This document shows positions 17,187 to 25,025 of a DNA stretch of 64,000 nt, piece after piece. The position numbers and the translations under genes were made by a program. The notes under the pieces are model-generated. The model made no database searches, was not told the DNA's origin, and worked only from the letters and a program-made list of their open reading frames with translations. Position 1 is the stretch's first letter. Every line of letters begins with the position of its first letter. Location: NCBI RefSeq assembly GCF_016650695.1, contig NZ_JAEKFH010000008.1, forward strand, positions 1 to 64,000, given 5' to 3'. This DNA comes from Pseudomonas sp. TH41 (GTDB lineage Bacteria > Pseudomonadota > Gammaproteobacteria > Pseudomonadales > Pseudomonadaceae).

Positions 17187-18500
17187 ATGACTGCCAACAC
17201 CGATTCGCCCCCGGCGCCATTCAACCGCTCGGACTACAAAACCCTGGGGCTCGCCGCCCTCGGCGGGGCGCTGGAAATCTACGACTTCATCATTTTCGTA
17301 TTTTTCGCCCTGACCCTCAGCCAGGTGTTCTTCCCACCGCAAATGCCCGAGTGGCTGCGGCTGCTGCAAAGCTTCGGGATCTTTGCCACCGGCTACCTGG
17401 CGCGGCCACTGGGCGGAATTCTGATGGCGCATTTCGCCGACAGACTGGGGCGCAAGAAGGTCTTCAGCCTGAGCATCTTGATGATGGCGCTGCCGTGCCT
17501 GCTGATCGGCATCATGCCGACCTACGCGCAAATAGGTTATTTCGCGCCGCTGCTGCTGTTAGCCCTGCGAATCCTCCAGGGCGCGGCGGTCGGTGGTGAA
17601 GTGCCCAGCGCCTGGGTGTTTGTCGCCGAGCACGCACCGGTCGGGCATCGCGGTTATGCCTTGGGCTTTTTGCAAGCGGGGCTGACCTTTGGGTACTTGA
17701 TCGGTGCATTGACGGCGACGTTTCTGACACAGGCGTTCACACCGGCCGAAATCCTTGATTACGCCTGGCGTTATCCATTCCTGTTGGGCGGCGTGTTTGG
17801 CGTGATCGGCGTCTGGCTACGTCGCTGGCTCAGCGAAACCCCGGTGTTCATGGCCATGCAGGCGCAACGCGACGCCGCTATCGAACTGCCATTGCGCACG
17901 GTCTTGCGTGAACATCGCCTGGCGATGCTGCCAGCGATGATCCTCACGTGCGTGCTGACGTCGGCGGTGGTGGTGTTCGTGGTGATCACCCCGACCATGA
18001 TGCAGAAAACCTTCGGCATGAGCGCTGGTCACACCTTCGCACTCAGTGCCTTGGGCATCGTTTTTCTGAACATTGGCTGCGTGCTCGCCGGGTTGCTGGT
18101 CGACCGCATCGGGGCGTGGCGCACGGTGATGCTTTATAGCCTGCTGCTGCCGTTGGGTATTGGCGTGCTTTATACCTGCTTGATTATCGGCGGCAACTGG
18201 ATCGGCCTGGCGTACTCGATTGCCGGCCTTAGTTGCGGGGTGGTTGGCGCGGTGCCGTCGGTGATGGTAAGCCTGTTCCCGGCGCGGATTCGCGTCTCGG
18301 GCATCTCCTTTACTTACAACATTGCCTACGCCGCATGGGCGAGTGTCACACCGCTGTTGTTGATCGGCCTGATGCCGTGGAGTCCATGGATCTGCGTGAT
18401 TTTCTGCGCCGCGATGGGGGCGGTAGGCGTAAGCAGTGCCGCGTATTTTGGCGCACGGATGCCGAGCGTTGGAAGCTGCTCAGCGGCTGGCGCGATCTGA
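17187..18500 (+). CDS. MFS transporter, metabolite:H+ symporter type
   Basis: 437-residue major facilitator with 12 expected membrane segments. The 'RPLGGILMAHFADRLGRKK' loop between helices 2 and 3 and the 'LRILQGAAVGGEVPSAWVFVAEHAP' helix are typical of the MHS subfamily (citrate, 2-oxoglutarate, proline and similar organic acids). The ATG at 17187 gives the usual short N-terminus 'MTANTDSPPAPFNRSDYKTL'; an earlier ATG at 17145 adds an unlikely leader. Substrate unknown. Its 3' end lies 24 bases before the MITE-like element. Confidence 0.85.
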   Translation: MTANTDSPPAPFNRSDYKTLGLAALGGALEIYDFIIFVFFALTLSQVFFPPQMPEWLRLLQSFGIFATGYLARPLGGILMAHFADRLGRKKVFSLSILMMALPCLLIGIMPTYAQIGYFAPLLLLALRILQGAAVGGEVPSAWVFVAEHAPVGHRGYALGFLQAGLTFGYLIGALTATFLTQAFTPAEILDYAWRYPFLLGGVFGVIGVWLRRWLSETPVFMAMQAQRDAAIELPLRTVLREHRLAMLPAMILTCVLTSAVVVFVVITPTMMQKTFGMSAGHTFALSALGIVFLNIGCVLAGLLVDRIGAWRTVMLYSLLLPLGIGVLYTCLIIGGNWIGLAYSIAGLSCGVVGAVPSVMVSLFPARIRVSGISFTYNIAYAAWASVTPLLLIGLMPWSPWICVIFCAAMGAVGVSSAAYFGARMPSVGSCSAAGAI

Positions 18501-18524
18501 TTGAATGCTCCGAAGCGCCAGCCC

Positions 18525-18730
18525 TAATGCCAGTCAGTAAGAAAATCTCAGGCGAAACACGCTCTTGGTAGCAGCTGGCGAAGCCTGCGTTCGGCTGCGT
18601 AGCAGTCGTAAAACCTGAGTGAGGTCTTCCTGAAACACCGCGCCGCCTGATTTCACGACTGCTACGCAGCCGAACGCAGGCTTCGCCAGCTGCTACCAAG
18701 ATCGCGTTACGGCTTAACTGACTGGCATTA
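18525..18730. mobile_element. MITE-like element, copy 1, with internal REP-type palindrome
   Basis: 206 bp bounded by inverted termini: TAATGCCAGTCAGTAAG on the left and CTTAACTGACTGGCATTA on the right (one base missing in the left arm). Inside is a second, nearly perfect inverted pair starting GTAGCAGCTGGCGAAGCCTG with arms of about 45 bases. It contains no open frame. The same architecture recurs at 28209-28413, with termini and core both conserved, which is how a non-autonomous transposed element would look. Confidence 0.75.
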
Positions 18731-18848
18731 AGCGTCTGCCCCTCATTTATTTTTGTAGGACAAACCGCAAACGCTCTTCAGAAAATACTTCCAAAGCCGA
18801 TGGCTAGGCTGCATTCCGCTTTCTATCTCTGTCCATCGGTACTTTCCC

Positions 18849-20165
18849 ATGTTCAACAAACGCTTGAAGCAAGAGTTGTCGGCTCTTCGTGAAGAACTCT
18901 CCAGCCTTCAGCAAGTGAAGGAAAGTCTGGAAAGCGAGATGCTGGTCCTGACCCTCGATCCCGATGGCCGGATTCAATCGGCCAACCAGAACTTCCTCGG
19001 CGAGATGCTCTACAAAAGCAACGACCTGGTCGGCCGACACATCGAGGACCTCGTCCCGGCCCATGTGAAATCGGACGAGTTTCATCACCGCTTCAAGGCC
19101 TCGCTGACCCGTGGCGAGCACTTCGCCGGCGCGGTGCGTTTGTTGCGTGGTAATGGCCAGGAAGCCTGGTTGCGCTCGATTGTGCAGCCAGTGCGGTCTG
19201 CGGACGGGCGGATCAGGCACTTCGCGATTTACTCCAGCGACCTGACCCGCACCATTGAGGCGTCCCGTGAGCACGAGAACCTGATCGGCGCGTTGGTGCG
19301 CTCGACCGCGGTGATCGAGTTCGATCTTGATGGTCAGGTGTTGACGGCTAACGACCGGTTCCTCAGCGGCATGGGTTACAGCCTGGCGCAGATCAAGGGT
19401 AAACATCACCGAACGTTCTGCGAGCCGCAGGAGTACAACAGCGCCGAGTATCAACACTTCTGGCAGCGCTTGAACGCCGGTGAGTTTGTGGCCGGCCGAT
19501 TCAAACGCGTCGACAGCCACGGTCGTACGGTCTGGCTGGAGGCGTCCTACAACCCGGTGACCGATGCCAACAACAAACTCTACAAAGTGGTGAAATTCGC
19601 CACGGTGATTAGCGACCAGGTCAAGCAGGAACAGGCAGTCGCCGAAGCGGCCAACATTGCCTACAGCACTTCACAACAAACCGACAATAGTGCTCAGCGC
19701 GGTAACGCCGTGGTCACACAAGCGGTGAATGTGCTGCGAGATCTTGCCAAGCATATGCAAACCGCCGGCGAAGGTATCGAAGCCCTTAACGAGCAATCAC
19801 TGGTGATCGGCACCATCGTTAAAACCATCAGCGGCATTGCCGAACAAACCAACTTGCTGGCGCTCAATGCGGCCATCGAAGCGGCTCGGGCGGGCGAACA
19901 GGGGCGCGGTTTTGCGGTAGTGGCGGACGAGGTCCGGCAACTGGCATCACGCACCAGCCAGGCCACCGATGAAATTGTCGGCGTAGTGCGCCAGAATCAG
20001 GAGATGGCCCGCAACGCCGTGGCCCTGATTACCGACGGCAAGCTTCAGGCTGAACAAGGCCTGGCGTTGGCGGCAGAGGCCGGCACGGTGATCGTCGAAA
20101 TTCAGGACGGTGCGCAGAAAGTGGTGAACGCGGTGGGGCAGTTTGCCAATCAGCTGGCGAGTTGA
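18849..20165 (+). CDS. Soluble PAS-PAS methyl-accepting chemotaxis protein
   Basis: 438 residues without any membrane segment: an N-terminal coiled coil (1-35), two PAS domains (about 36-135 and 150-260, the second with 'TANDRFLSGMGYSLAQIKGKHHR' typical of the fold), and a short MCP signalling domain carrying the 'EQTNLLALNAAIEAARAGEQ' hairpin tip that binds CheA/CheW. Domain order and size match the BdlA/Aer-like cytoplasmic receptors of Pseudomonas, which sense redox or bound cofactors and affect aerotaxis or biofilm dispersal; which of these applies is not visible. No CheR-docking pentapeptide at the C-terminus. Confidence 0.85.
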   Translation: MFNKRLKQELSALREELSSLQQVKESLESEMLVLTLDPDGRIQSANQNFLGEMLYKSNDLVGRHIEDLVPAHVKSDEFHHRFKASLTRGEHFAGAVRLLRGNGQEAWLRSIVQPVRSADGRIRHFAIYSSDLTRTIEASREHENLIGALVRSTAVIEFDLDGQVLTANDRFLSGMGYSLAQIKGKHHRTFCEPQEYNSAEYQHFWQRLNAGEFVAGRFKRVDSHGRTVWLEASYNPVTDANNKLYKVVKFATVISDQVKQEQAVAEAANIAYSTSQQTDNSAQRGNAVVTQAVNVLRDLAKHMQTAGEGIEALNEQSLVIGTIVKTISGIAEQTNLLALNAAIEAARAGEQGRGFAVVADEVRQLASRTSQATDEIVGVVRQNQEMARNAVALITDGKLQAEQGLALAAEAGTVIVEIQDGAQKVVNAVGQFANQLAS

Positions 20166-20183
20166 TTACGCGTCAGTATGTTT

Positions 20184-20253
20184 AAAAGATCGCAGCCTTC
20201 GGCAGCTCCTACATGGGCACACCTGTAGGAGCTGCCGCAGCCTGCGATCTTTT
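20184..20253. repeat. Paired inverted REP (CTGCCGAAGGCTGCGATC family)
   Basis: Compact pair: AAAAGATCGCAGCCTTCGGC and its facing copy are only about 10 bases apart, downstream of the chemoreceptor gene. Confidence 0.9.
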
Positions 20254-20307
20254 CCGCGTCTCGCGGGATATGGCTACAATTGGCTCTTTTCCGAGGAGTA
20301 GCCATCC

Positions 20308-20907
20308 ATGAGCGTTTCCCATCGCCGTCCGGTTCCGTTGTCCAAGGCTTATCGCCTGCTCAATCATGGGCCGACTGTGCTGGTCAGCGCGGCCCATGAT
20401 GGCCAGCGCAATATCATGGCCGCCGCCTGGGCCATGCCGCTGGACTTCGAACCACCGAAAATTGCCGTGGTGCTGGATAAGTCCACCTGGACCCGACAAC
20501 TGCTGGAAGGCTCCGGTACGTTCGTGCTGAACGTACCCTGCGCCGCCCAGGCCGATATCGTGCAGACAGTCGGTTCGACCTCCGGCCTGGAATTGGTTCA
20601 GGGCCAAGGTCGGGACAAGTTCCAGGTGTATGGCTTGCAAACCTTCAGTGGCGAATTGATCGAGGCGCCGATGCTCGAAGGCTGCGTCGCGTGGCTAGAG
20701 TGCCGATTGCTGCCGGAGCCGGGCAATCACCAGCAATACGATCTGTTCCTGGCCGAAGTGATTGCCGCGCAGGCAGACGAACGCGTGTTCAGCGAAGGCC
20801 GCTGGCACTTCGAAGGGCAAGACGCATTACGTACCTTGCATCACGTGGCTGGCGGGCATTTCTTGAAGATTGGCGATCCGGTGGACGGTAAAACCTTGCA
20901 GGCGTAA
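20308..20907 (+). CDS. Flavin reductase-like FMN-binding protein
   Basis: 199 residues of the flavin reductase/DIM6-NTAB family, which bind FMN and reduce flavins or act in small oxidoreductase systems. Opening 'SKAYRLLNHGPTVLVSAAH' and 'NIMAAAWAMPLDFEPPKIAVVL' are the typical flavin-binding strand pattern, and 'GTFVLNVPCAAQ' follows. A GAGGAG-like ribosome site precedes the ATG. No partner monooxygenase is adjacent, so the physiological role is unknown. Confidence 0.85.
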   Translation: MSVSHRRPVPLSKAYRLLNHGPTVLVSAAHDGQRNIMAAAWAMPLDFEPPKIAVVLDKSTWTRQLLEGSGTFVLNVPCAAQADIVQTVGSTSGLELVQGQGRDKFQVYGLQTFSGELIEAPMLEGCVAWLECRLLPEPGNHQQYDLFLAEVIAAQADERVFSEGRWHFEGQDALRTLHHVAGGHFLKIGDPVDGKTLQA

Positions 20908-20919
20908 GCCGGCTGCTGT

Positions 20920-21288
20920 TCACACCCACAGGTCATTCTGGGCGGTGCGGTCGCCGCCTTCGCTGCCAGTGTTCAAGACACCCTTGGGTTCGATCAGCAG
21001 CAGTTTCACCTCCTGCTCGGCGAACGGTTTGTGCTCGACGCCCTTCGGCACCACATACATTTCGCCCGCGTTCACCAAAGCGTGGCCATCGCGAAAGTCG
21101 ATGCGCAACTGGCCTTCCAGAACGATGAACGCTTCGTCGGTATCGAGATGGTCGTGCCAGATGAAATCCCCCAGCAGCTTCACCACCTTGAACTGGTAGT
21201 CGTTCATTTCGGCAATGACCCGAGGCGTCCAGTGCGAGGTGATCCTGGAAATTTTTTCAGCAAAGTTCAGGCTTTCGTAAGCGTTCAT
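20920..21288 (-). CDS. Small cupin-domain protein
   Basis: 122 residues forming a single cupin barrel. Motif 1 is visible as 'GDFIWHDHLDTDEAFIVLEG' (two His and a Glu as metal ligands) and motif 2 as 'VNAGEMYVVPKGVEHKPFAE' (final His). Such proteins are often metal-dependent isomerases, dioxygenases or sensors; no substrate can be deduced. Convergent with the flavin reductase gene and upstream of the AraC regulator on the same strand with about 76 bases between. Confidence 0.82.
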   Translation of the reverse strand: MNAYESLNFAEKISRITSHWTPRVIAEMNDYQFKVVKLLGDFIWHDHLDTDEAFIVLEGQLRIDFRDGHALVNAGEMYVVPKGVEHKPFAEQEVKLLLIEPKGVLNTGSEGGDRTAQNDLWV

Positions 21289-21364
21289 GACGCGGCTCTC
21301 GTGGTTGATCGTGAATCCACGATAGCCAGCGCATCGATGCGCTTCTTGTACGATTGTGCGGGAC

Positions 21365-22174
21365 TTAGCGACGGTGCATTTTCATCCAGCGGGCCGGCGA
21401 CAGTCCGTAGGTTTTGCTGAATTGCCGGGTCATGTGGCTCTGATCGGTAAAGCCAGCGATCAGGGCGGCGCTGACCAGTGACTGACCCTGAATCAGCAGT
21501 GAGCGGACCAGGTCCAGGCGGCGCATCGTCAAGTAGCGATACGGACTGGTGCCGAATAACAGGCGAAAATCCCGCGACAGACTCCAGCGATCCCGACCGC
21601 TGTGCTGCGCCAGTTCTTCCAGCGTCACGGTGCGATCCAGAGCGCTGTCTATGAACTCCCGCACGCGCTCCGCTGCCACATAGTCGAAGCTCGGGCGGGT
21701 GACAGATACTCCGCAAGCATTGCTCAAGGCTTGCGCCAAATCGAACAGCGCGTCCTGTTCTTCCAGTGGATCAAGGGGGCCATCGAGGCTTCGCAACAGC
21801 ATGGCGGTGGCGGCGAACAGTCGAGGGTCGGTCGACAGCCCGTTTTTGATAAACGGCAGCGGCTGACCGCCGAGCATCTGCTGGATCAGCGCCGGCTGGA
21901 TGTACATCATTCGGTATTTGAAACCGGCCTCCGTGCCGGCCTCGCCGTCGTGTACTTCGTCCGGGTGCAGCACCATCGTCCCGCCCGGCAGACTGTGGCG
22001 CCAGCCGCCTCGATACTGAAAACTCTGCACGCCGGCCAGGGTTAGCCCGATGGCATAGGTGTCGTGACGGTGAAGGTTGTAGCCGTGACCTGCGAAAAAC
22101 GCTTCGAAACGCTGAAGCCCTCCACCGTCGGGCGCACGGTGGAACCAGTCGATGGGACGCGTTTGCTTGGTCAT
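21365..22174 (-). CDS. AraC-family transcriptional regulator
   Basis: 269 residues. The N-terminal AraC-type cupin ligand domain contains 'HGYNLHRHDTYAIGLTLAG' and 'VLHPDEVHDGE'. The C-terminal double helix-turn-helix ('LEELAQHSGRDRWSLSRDFR' and 'SLVSAALIAGFTDQSHMTRQ') would bind DNA. ATG at 22174 chosen because earlier codons carry no homology. Regulators of this sort are commonly divergent from a LysE-type exporter; here the divergent DNA holds only a LysE C-terminal fragment, so its original target is probably gone (inference). Confidence 0.85.
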   Translation of the reverse strand: MTKQTRPIDWFHRAPDGGGLQRFEAFFAGHGYNLHRHDTYAIGLTLAGVQSFQYRGGWRHSLPGGTMVLHPDEVHDGEAGTEAGFKYRMMYIQPALIQQMLGGQPLPFIKNGLSTDPRLFAATAMLLRSLDGPLDPLEEQDALFDLAQALSNACGVSVTRPSFDYVAAERVREFIDSALDRTVTLEELAQHSGRDRWSLSRDFRLLFGTSPYRYLTMRRLDLVRSLLIQGQSLVSAALIAGFTDQSHMTRQFSKTYGLSPARWMKMHRR

Positions 22175-22326
22175 GGACGTCGTTGTCTTGAATTCGATGC
22201 AGATTACGTTACCCCAGCGCCCCGCCACCTGTCTGCTGGCGATCTAACCATCCGATTGGTAGAAAATTACGGGCTAATGTTGCAAGGTGCTGCATATTCT
22301 TTTTAACCACGAAGGCGCCGCTAACT

Positions 22327-22482
22327 ATGGCGACCTTGTCTTTCAGCTGGTATTGCAGCGTAGCGCTGCTGTTCGCCAGCCGTCGGGTCGCAGGGGCTTA
22401 CGAGCGATCGCGCAAATGGCTGGATCGCTTTGCTGGCAGTTGCTACTTGCTGTTCGGTGCGCATCTGGTGGCCAATCGTTGA
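22327..22482 (+). pseudogene. C-terminal remnant of a LysE/RhtB-family exporter
   Basis: A 51-codon frame reads 'ATLSFSWYCSVALLFASRRV' then 'YERSRKWLDRFAGSCYLLFG', which matches the last membrane segment pair of LysE/RhtB amino-acid exporters (Arg-rich loop, then 'hxRhxGxhhhhhG'). The preceding ~75 bases are open in the same frame but do not resemble the family, so the first three quarters of the gene are missing. It ends 10 bases before ddlA and lies divergent to an AraC regulator, the usual partner arrangement for this exporter family. Confidence 0.6.
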
Positions 22483-22492
22483 GGTGTTTTCT

Positions 22493-23587
22493 ATGAGCAA
22501 GCTGCGGGTAGGGATTATTTTTGGCGGCCGTTCGACTGAGCACGAAGTGTCTTTGCAGTCGGCGAAGAATATCGTCGATGCACTGGATCGTTCGCGCTTC
22601 GAACCGGTGTTGATCGGTATCGACAAACAAGGCCACTGGCACCTCAACGACCCGTCGAACTTCCTGCTCAATCAGGAAAACCCGGCACTGATCGCCCTTA
22701 ATCAATCCAACCGTGAACTGGCCGTCGTGCCGGGCAAGGCCAGTCAGCAATTGGTAGAAACCTCCAGTCAGGAACTGCTGGGGCACGTCGATGTGATTTT
22801 TCCGATTGTCCACGGCACCCTGGGTGAGGACGGTTGCCTGCAAGGTTTGCTGCGCATGGCCGCTCTGCCGTTTGTCGGCTCTGACGTGCTGGGCTCGGCC
22901 GTCTGCATGGACAAGGACATCAGTAAGCGCTTGCTGCGTGACGCCGGGTTGGCGGTCACGCCGTTCGTGACGTTGACCCGCGCCACGGCGGCGCGCACCG
23001 CATTCGCCGAGGTGCAAGGCAAACTCGGCCTGCCACTGTTCGTCAAACCGGCGAACCAGGGTTCTTCCGTGGGCGTGAGCAAGGTGACTGACGAAGCCGG
23101 ATACGCGGCGGCCGTCGAGCTGGCCCTGGGGTTCGATGAGAAAGTGCTGGTGGAGTCCGCCGTCAGCGGTCGCGAAATCGAATGCGCGGTGCTCGGCAAT
23201 GAAGACGCCATCGCCAGTGGTTGTGGCGAGATCGTGGTGCACAGCGGATTCTATTCCTACGACAGCAAATACATCGACGATCAGGCGGCAGAAGTCGTGG
23301 TGCCGGCTAATATCAGCGTCGACGCAAGCGAACGCATTCGCGCCATGGCCGTCGAAGCATTTCAAGTGCTGGGCTGTTCCGGGCTGGCCCGAGTCGATGT
23401 GTTCCTGACCGACAGCGGCGAAGTGCTGATCAACGAAATCAACTCGCTGCCAGGCTTCACCCGCATCAGCATGTACCCCAAGCTGTGGCAGGCCGCCGGC
23501 ATGAGTTACAGCGAGCTGGTCAGCCGTTTGATCGACCTGGCGCTGGAGAAGCACAAGGCACGGCAGGCGCTAAAGATCTCTCGGTAG
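22493..23587 (+). CDS. ddlA: D-alanine--D-alanine ligase
   Basis: 364-residue ATP-grasp enzyme that joins two D-Ala for peptidoglycan precursor synthesis in the cytoplasm. 'GIIFGGRSTEHEVSLQSAKN' at the N-terminus, 'PLFVKPANQGSSVGVSKV' (ATP-binding loop) and 'LINEINSLPGFTRISMYPKL' (Mg and D-Ala site) are diagnostic. Length and wording fit DdlA rather than the ~310-residue DdlB of the division cluster. GAGGTG lies 8-12 bases before the ATG. Stand-alone location outside the mra cluster is usual for ddlA. Confidence 0.94.
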   Translation: MSKLRVGIIFGGRSTEHEVSLQSAKNIVDALDRSRFEPVLIGIDKQGHWHLNDPSNFLLNQENPALIALNQSNRELAVVPGKASQQLVETSSQELLGHVDVIFPIVHGTLGEDGCLQGLLRMAALPFVGSDVLGSAVCMDKDISKRLLRDAGLAVTPFVTLTRATAARTAFAEVQGKLGLPLFVKPANQGSSVGVSKVTDEAGYAAAVELALGFDEKVLVESAVSGREIECAVLGNEDAIASGCGEIVVHSGFYSYDSKYIDDQAAEVVVPANISVDASERIRAMAVEAFQVLGCSGLARVDVFLTDSGEVLINEINSLPGFTRISMYPKLWQAAGMSYSELVSRLIDLALEKHKARQALKISR

Positions 23588-23624
23588 GTTTTATCCAACA
23601 ATAATTATTCGAGGCGATAACGTC

Positions 23625-24053
23625 ATGAAAGTCAGCGCGCGTAACGTATTCAAAGGCACCATCAGTCAATTGCAGCCAGGTGCGGTCAACGCCGAAGTCT
23701 CGCTGAAACTGGCGGGAGGCAATGAGCTGGTGGCCGTGGTAACCATGGAAAGCGTGAAGAACCTCGGCCTGGCGGTCGGCAAGGAGGCAGTCGCGCTGGT
23801 CAAGGCGCCGTGGGTCATGCTGATGACCGAATCCAGCGACATTCGCCTCTCGGCGCGCAACTGCCTGGCAGGCAAAGTCACCAGCGTCATCGACGGCTCA
23901 GTGAACGCCGAAGTCGTCATCGAGCTCGACGGCGGTACCGAGGTCTATTCGATCGTGACGCGCCAGGCTGTAGCAGAATTGGGCCTGGCGCCGGGCGTGA
24001 GTGCGACGGCGGTGATCAAGGCGTCGCACATTATTTTGGGTGTGCCGGTTTGA
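23625..24053 (+). CDS. Molybdopterin/molybdate-binding protein with two Mop (TOBE) domains
   Basis: 142 residues made of two tandem Mop units: 'MKVSARNVFKGTISQLQPGA' at 1-20 and 'IRLSARNCLAGKVTSVIDGS' at about 73-92. The repeat is plain by eye. Di-Mop proteins bind molybdate and act as molybdenum storage or buffering proteins in the cytoplasm. GAGGCG precedes the ATG. No molybdate transporter genes are adjacent. Confidence 0.88.
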   Translation: MKVSARNVFKGTISQLQPGAVNAEVSLKLAGGNELVAVVTMESVKNLGLAVGKEAVALVKAPWVMLMTESSDIRLSARNCLAGKVTSVIDGSVNAEVVIELDGGTEVYSIVTRQAVAELGLAPGVSATAVIKASHIILGVPV

Positions 24054-24077
24054 TTTCAGGCGTTGGCTTACACCTGG

Positions 24078-24449
24078 TCAAGCCTGCTTCACGGGCTTGA
24101 TCAGACTTTCTGCGGGTATCCCGAATAAATCATGAAGCTTCCAAATCATCGGGAGTGTCAGTGCGCGCTTGCCATTGAGCACTTCGTAGACCCGGTTTGT
24201 ACGTCCAATAGCGGGTGCCAAGTCAGCAGCAGATAAGCCGGACTGCTCCATACGAAACTTTATCGCGTCAATCGGATTGGGCAGATCCACTGGGAACTGC
24301 TTCGATTCATAGGCTTCGATCAGCGTGATCATGATGTCGAAGTGATCACCTTCAGGGGTGCCAGGCTCTGGTTCGTTGTCGAACAGTGCTGACACATTCT
24401 TGAGGGCTGCACGGTAGTCGTCGTCGGTGTGAATCGGACGAATGTTCAT
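24078..24449 (-). CDS. higA: HigA-type antitoxin, helix-turn-helix
   Basis: 123-residue antitoxin. Its N-terminal half would wrap the toxin; the C-terminal XRE-like helix-turn-helix ('LSAADLAPAIGRTNRVYEVLNG' with 'ALTLPMIWKLHDLFGIPAES') binds the operon promoter. It is translated just 3 bases after the toxin gene, and the toxin-first order is the one known for hig systems. Confidence 0.85.
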   Translation of the reverse strand: MNIRPIHTDDDYRAALKNVSALFDNEPEPGTPEGDHFDIMITLIEAYESKQFPVDLPNPIDAIKFRMEQSGLSAADLAPAIGRTNRVYEVLNGKRALTLPMIWKLHDLFGIPAESLIKPVKQA

Positions 24450-24452
24450 GGG

Positions 24453-24755
24453 TTACTCCATCTCGACGGTATCAGCGTCGATAGCGTCGTACTGCTTGTG
24501 AGTGCCGACAAATTTTATGTATACGGCGCCGAAGCGATACGCCACAGCGACTACCAACCGAAAGTCATTGCCTTTGATGTTGAACACGACTCTGCGGCTT
24601 TTGAGAATACTGGCGCTAGCAAAGTGCGCCTTTATGTCCGCTGGCATTTTCCACTCAGCATTTCTAGCCTCGTCCATCCAGGCCAGAAAGGACTGTTCCG
24701 AATCGGGGTATTTCTCCCAAAACCTTTTCAGTTGACTGATAGCGATGATTCTCAT
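24453..24755 (-). CDS. higB: HigB-type mRNA interferase toxin
   Basis: 100-residue RelE-fold toxin of the HigB family: 'MRIIAISQLKRFWEKYPDSE' start, central 'NAEWKMPADIKAHFASASIL' and the C-terminal 'VFNIKGNDFRLVVAVAYRFG' plus 'VYIKFVGTHKQYD', where His is the usual catalytic or RNA-contacting residue. It would cleave mRNA at the ribosome and be neutralised by the downstream antitoxin. Both genes look intact. Confidence 0.87.
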   Translation of the reverse strand: MRIIAISQLKRFWEKYPDSEQSFLAWMDEARNAEWKMPADIKAHFASASILKSRRVVFNIKGNDFRLVVAVAYRFGAVYIKFVGTHKQYDAIDADTVEME

Positions 24756-24978
24756 TGAGTGATCCTAGTCCCGTGGTGGGACTGATGCAAGTCTGTGAAG
24801 GCGTATCCGATGTGCGGGGACGTGAGTTCGACTTCTGTATCAAGTGCTGCCGATTGCCGATTTGATGAGCTGGGGCTGGCTCGGAATTGGGAAACTGATC
24901 TCCGAACTCTATCCAAGAAGCAGTCATTCGCGGGTAGGAAAAGGCTGCGCGACCGGGCCGATCAGGATTTATTTTCAT

Positions 24979-25009
24979 AAAAAAAGGCCTACCTCCCGGT
25001 AAGCCCTTT
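24979..25009 (-). terminator. Rho-independent terminator after ggt
   Basis: Stem AAGGGCTTACC/GGTAGGCCTT read on the minus strand followed by a run of seven T. It closes the gamma-glutamyltransferase gene. Confidence 0.75.
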
Positions 25010-25025
25010 CCACTCAGCGTAAGAC

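Noticed and set aside
24795..24980. Possible 61-codon gene between higB and ggt
   Set aside because: Runs into the ggt terminator, has no ribosome site, and its end is the A/T-rich tail of the terminator.
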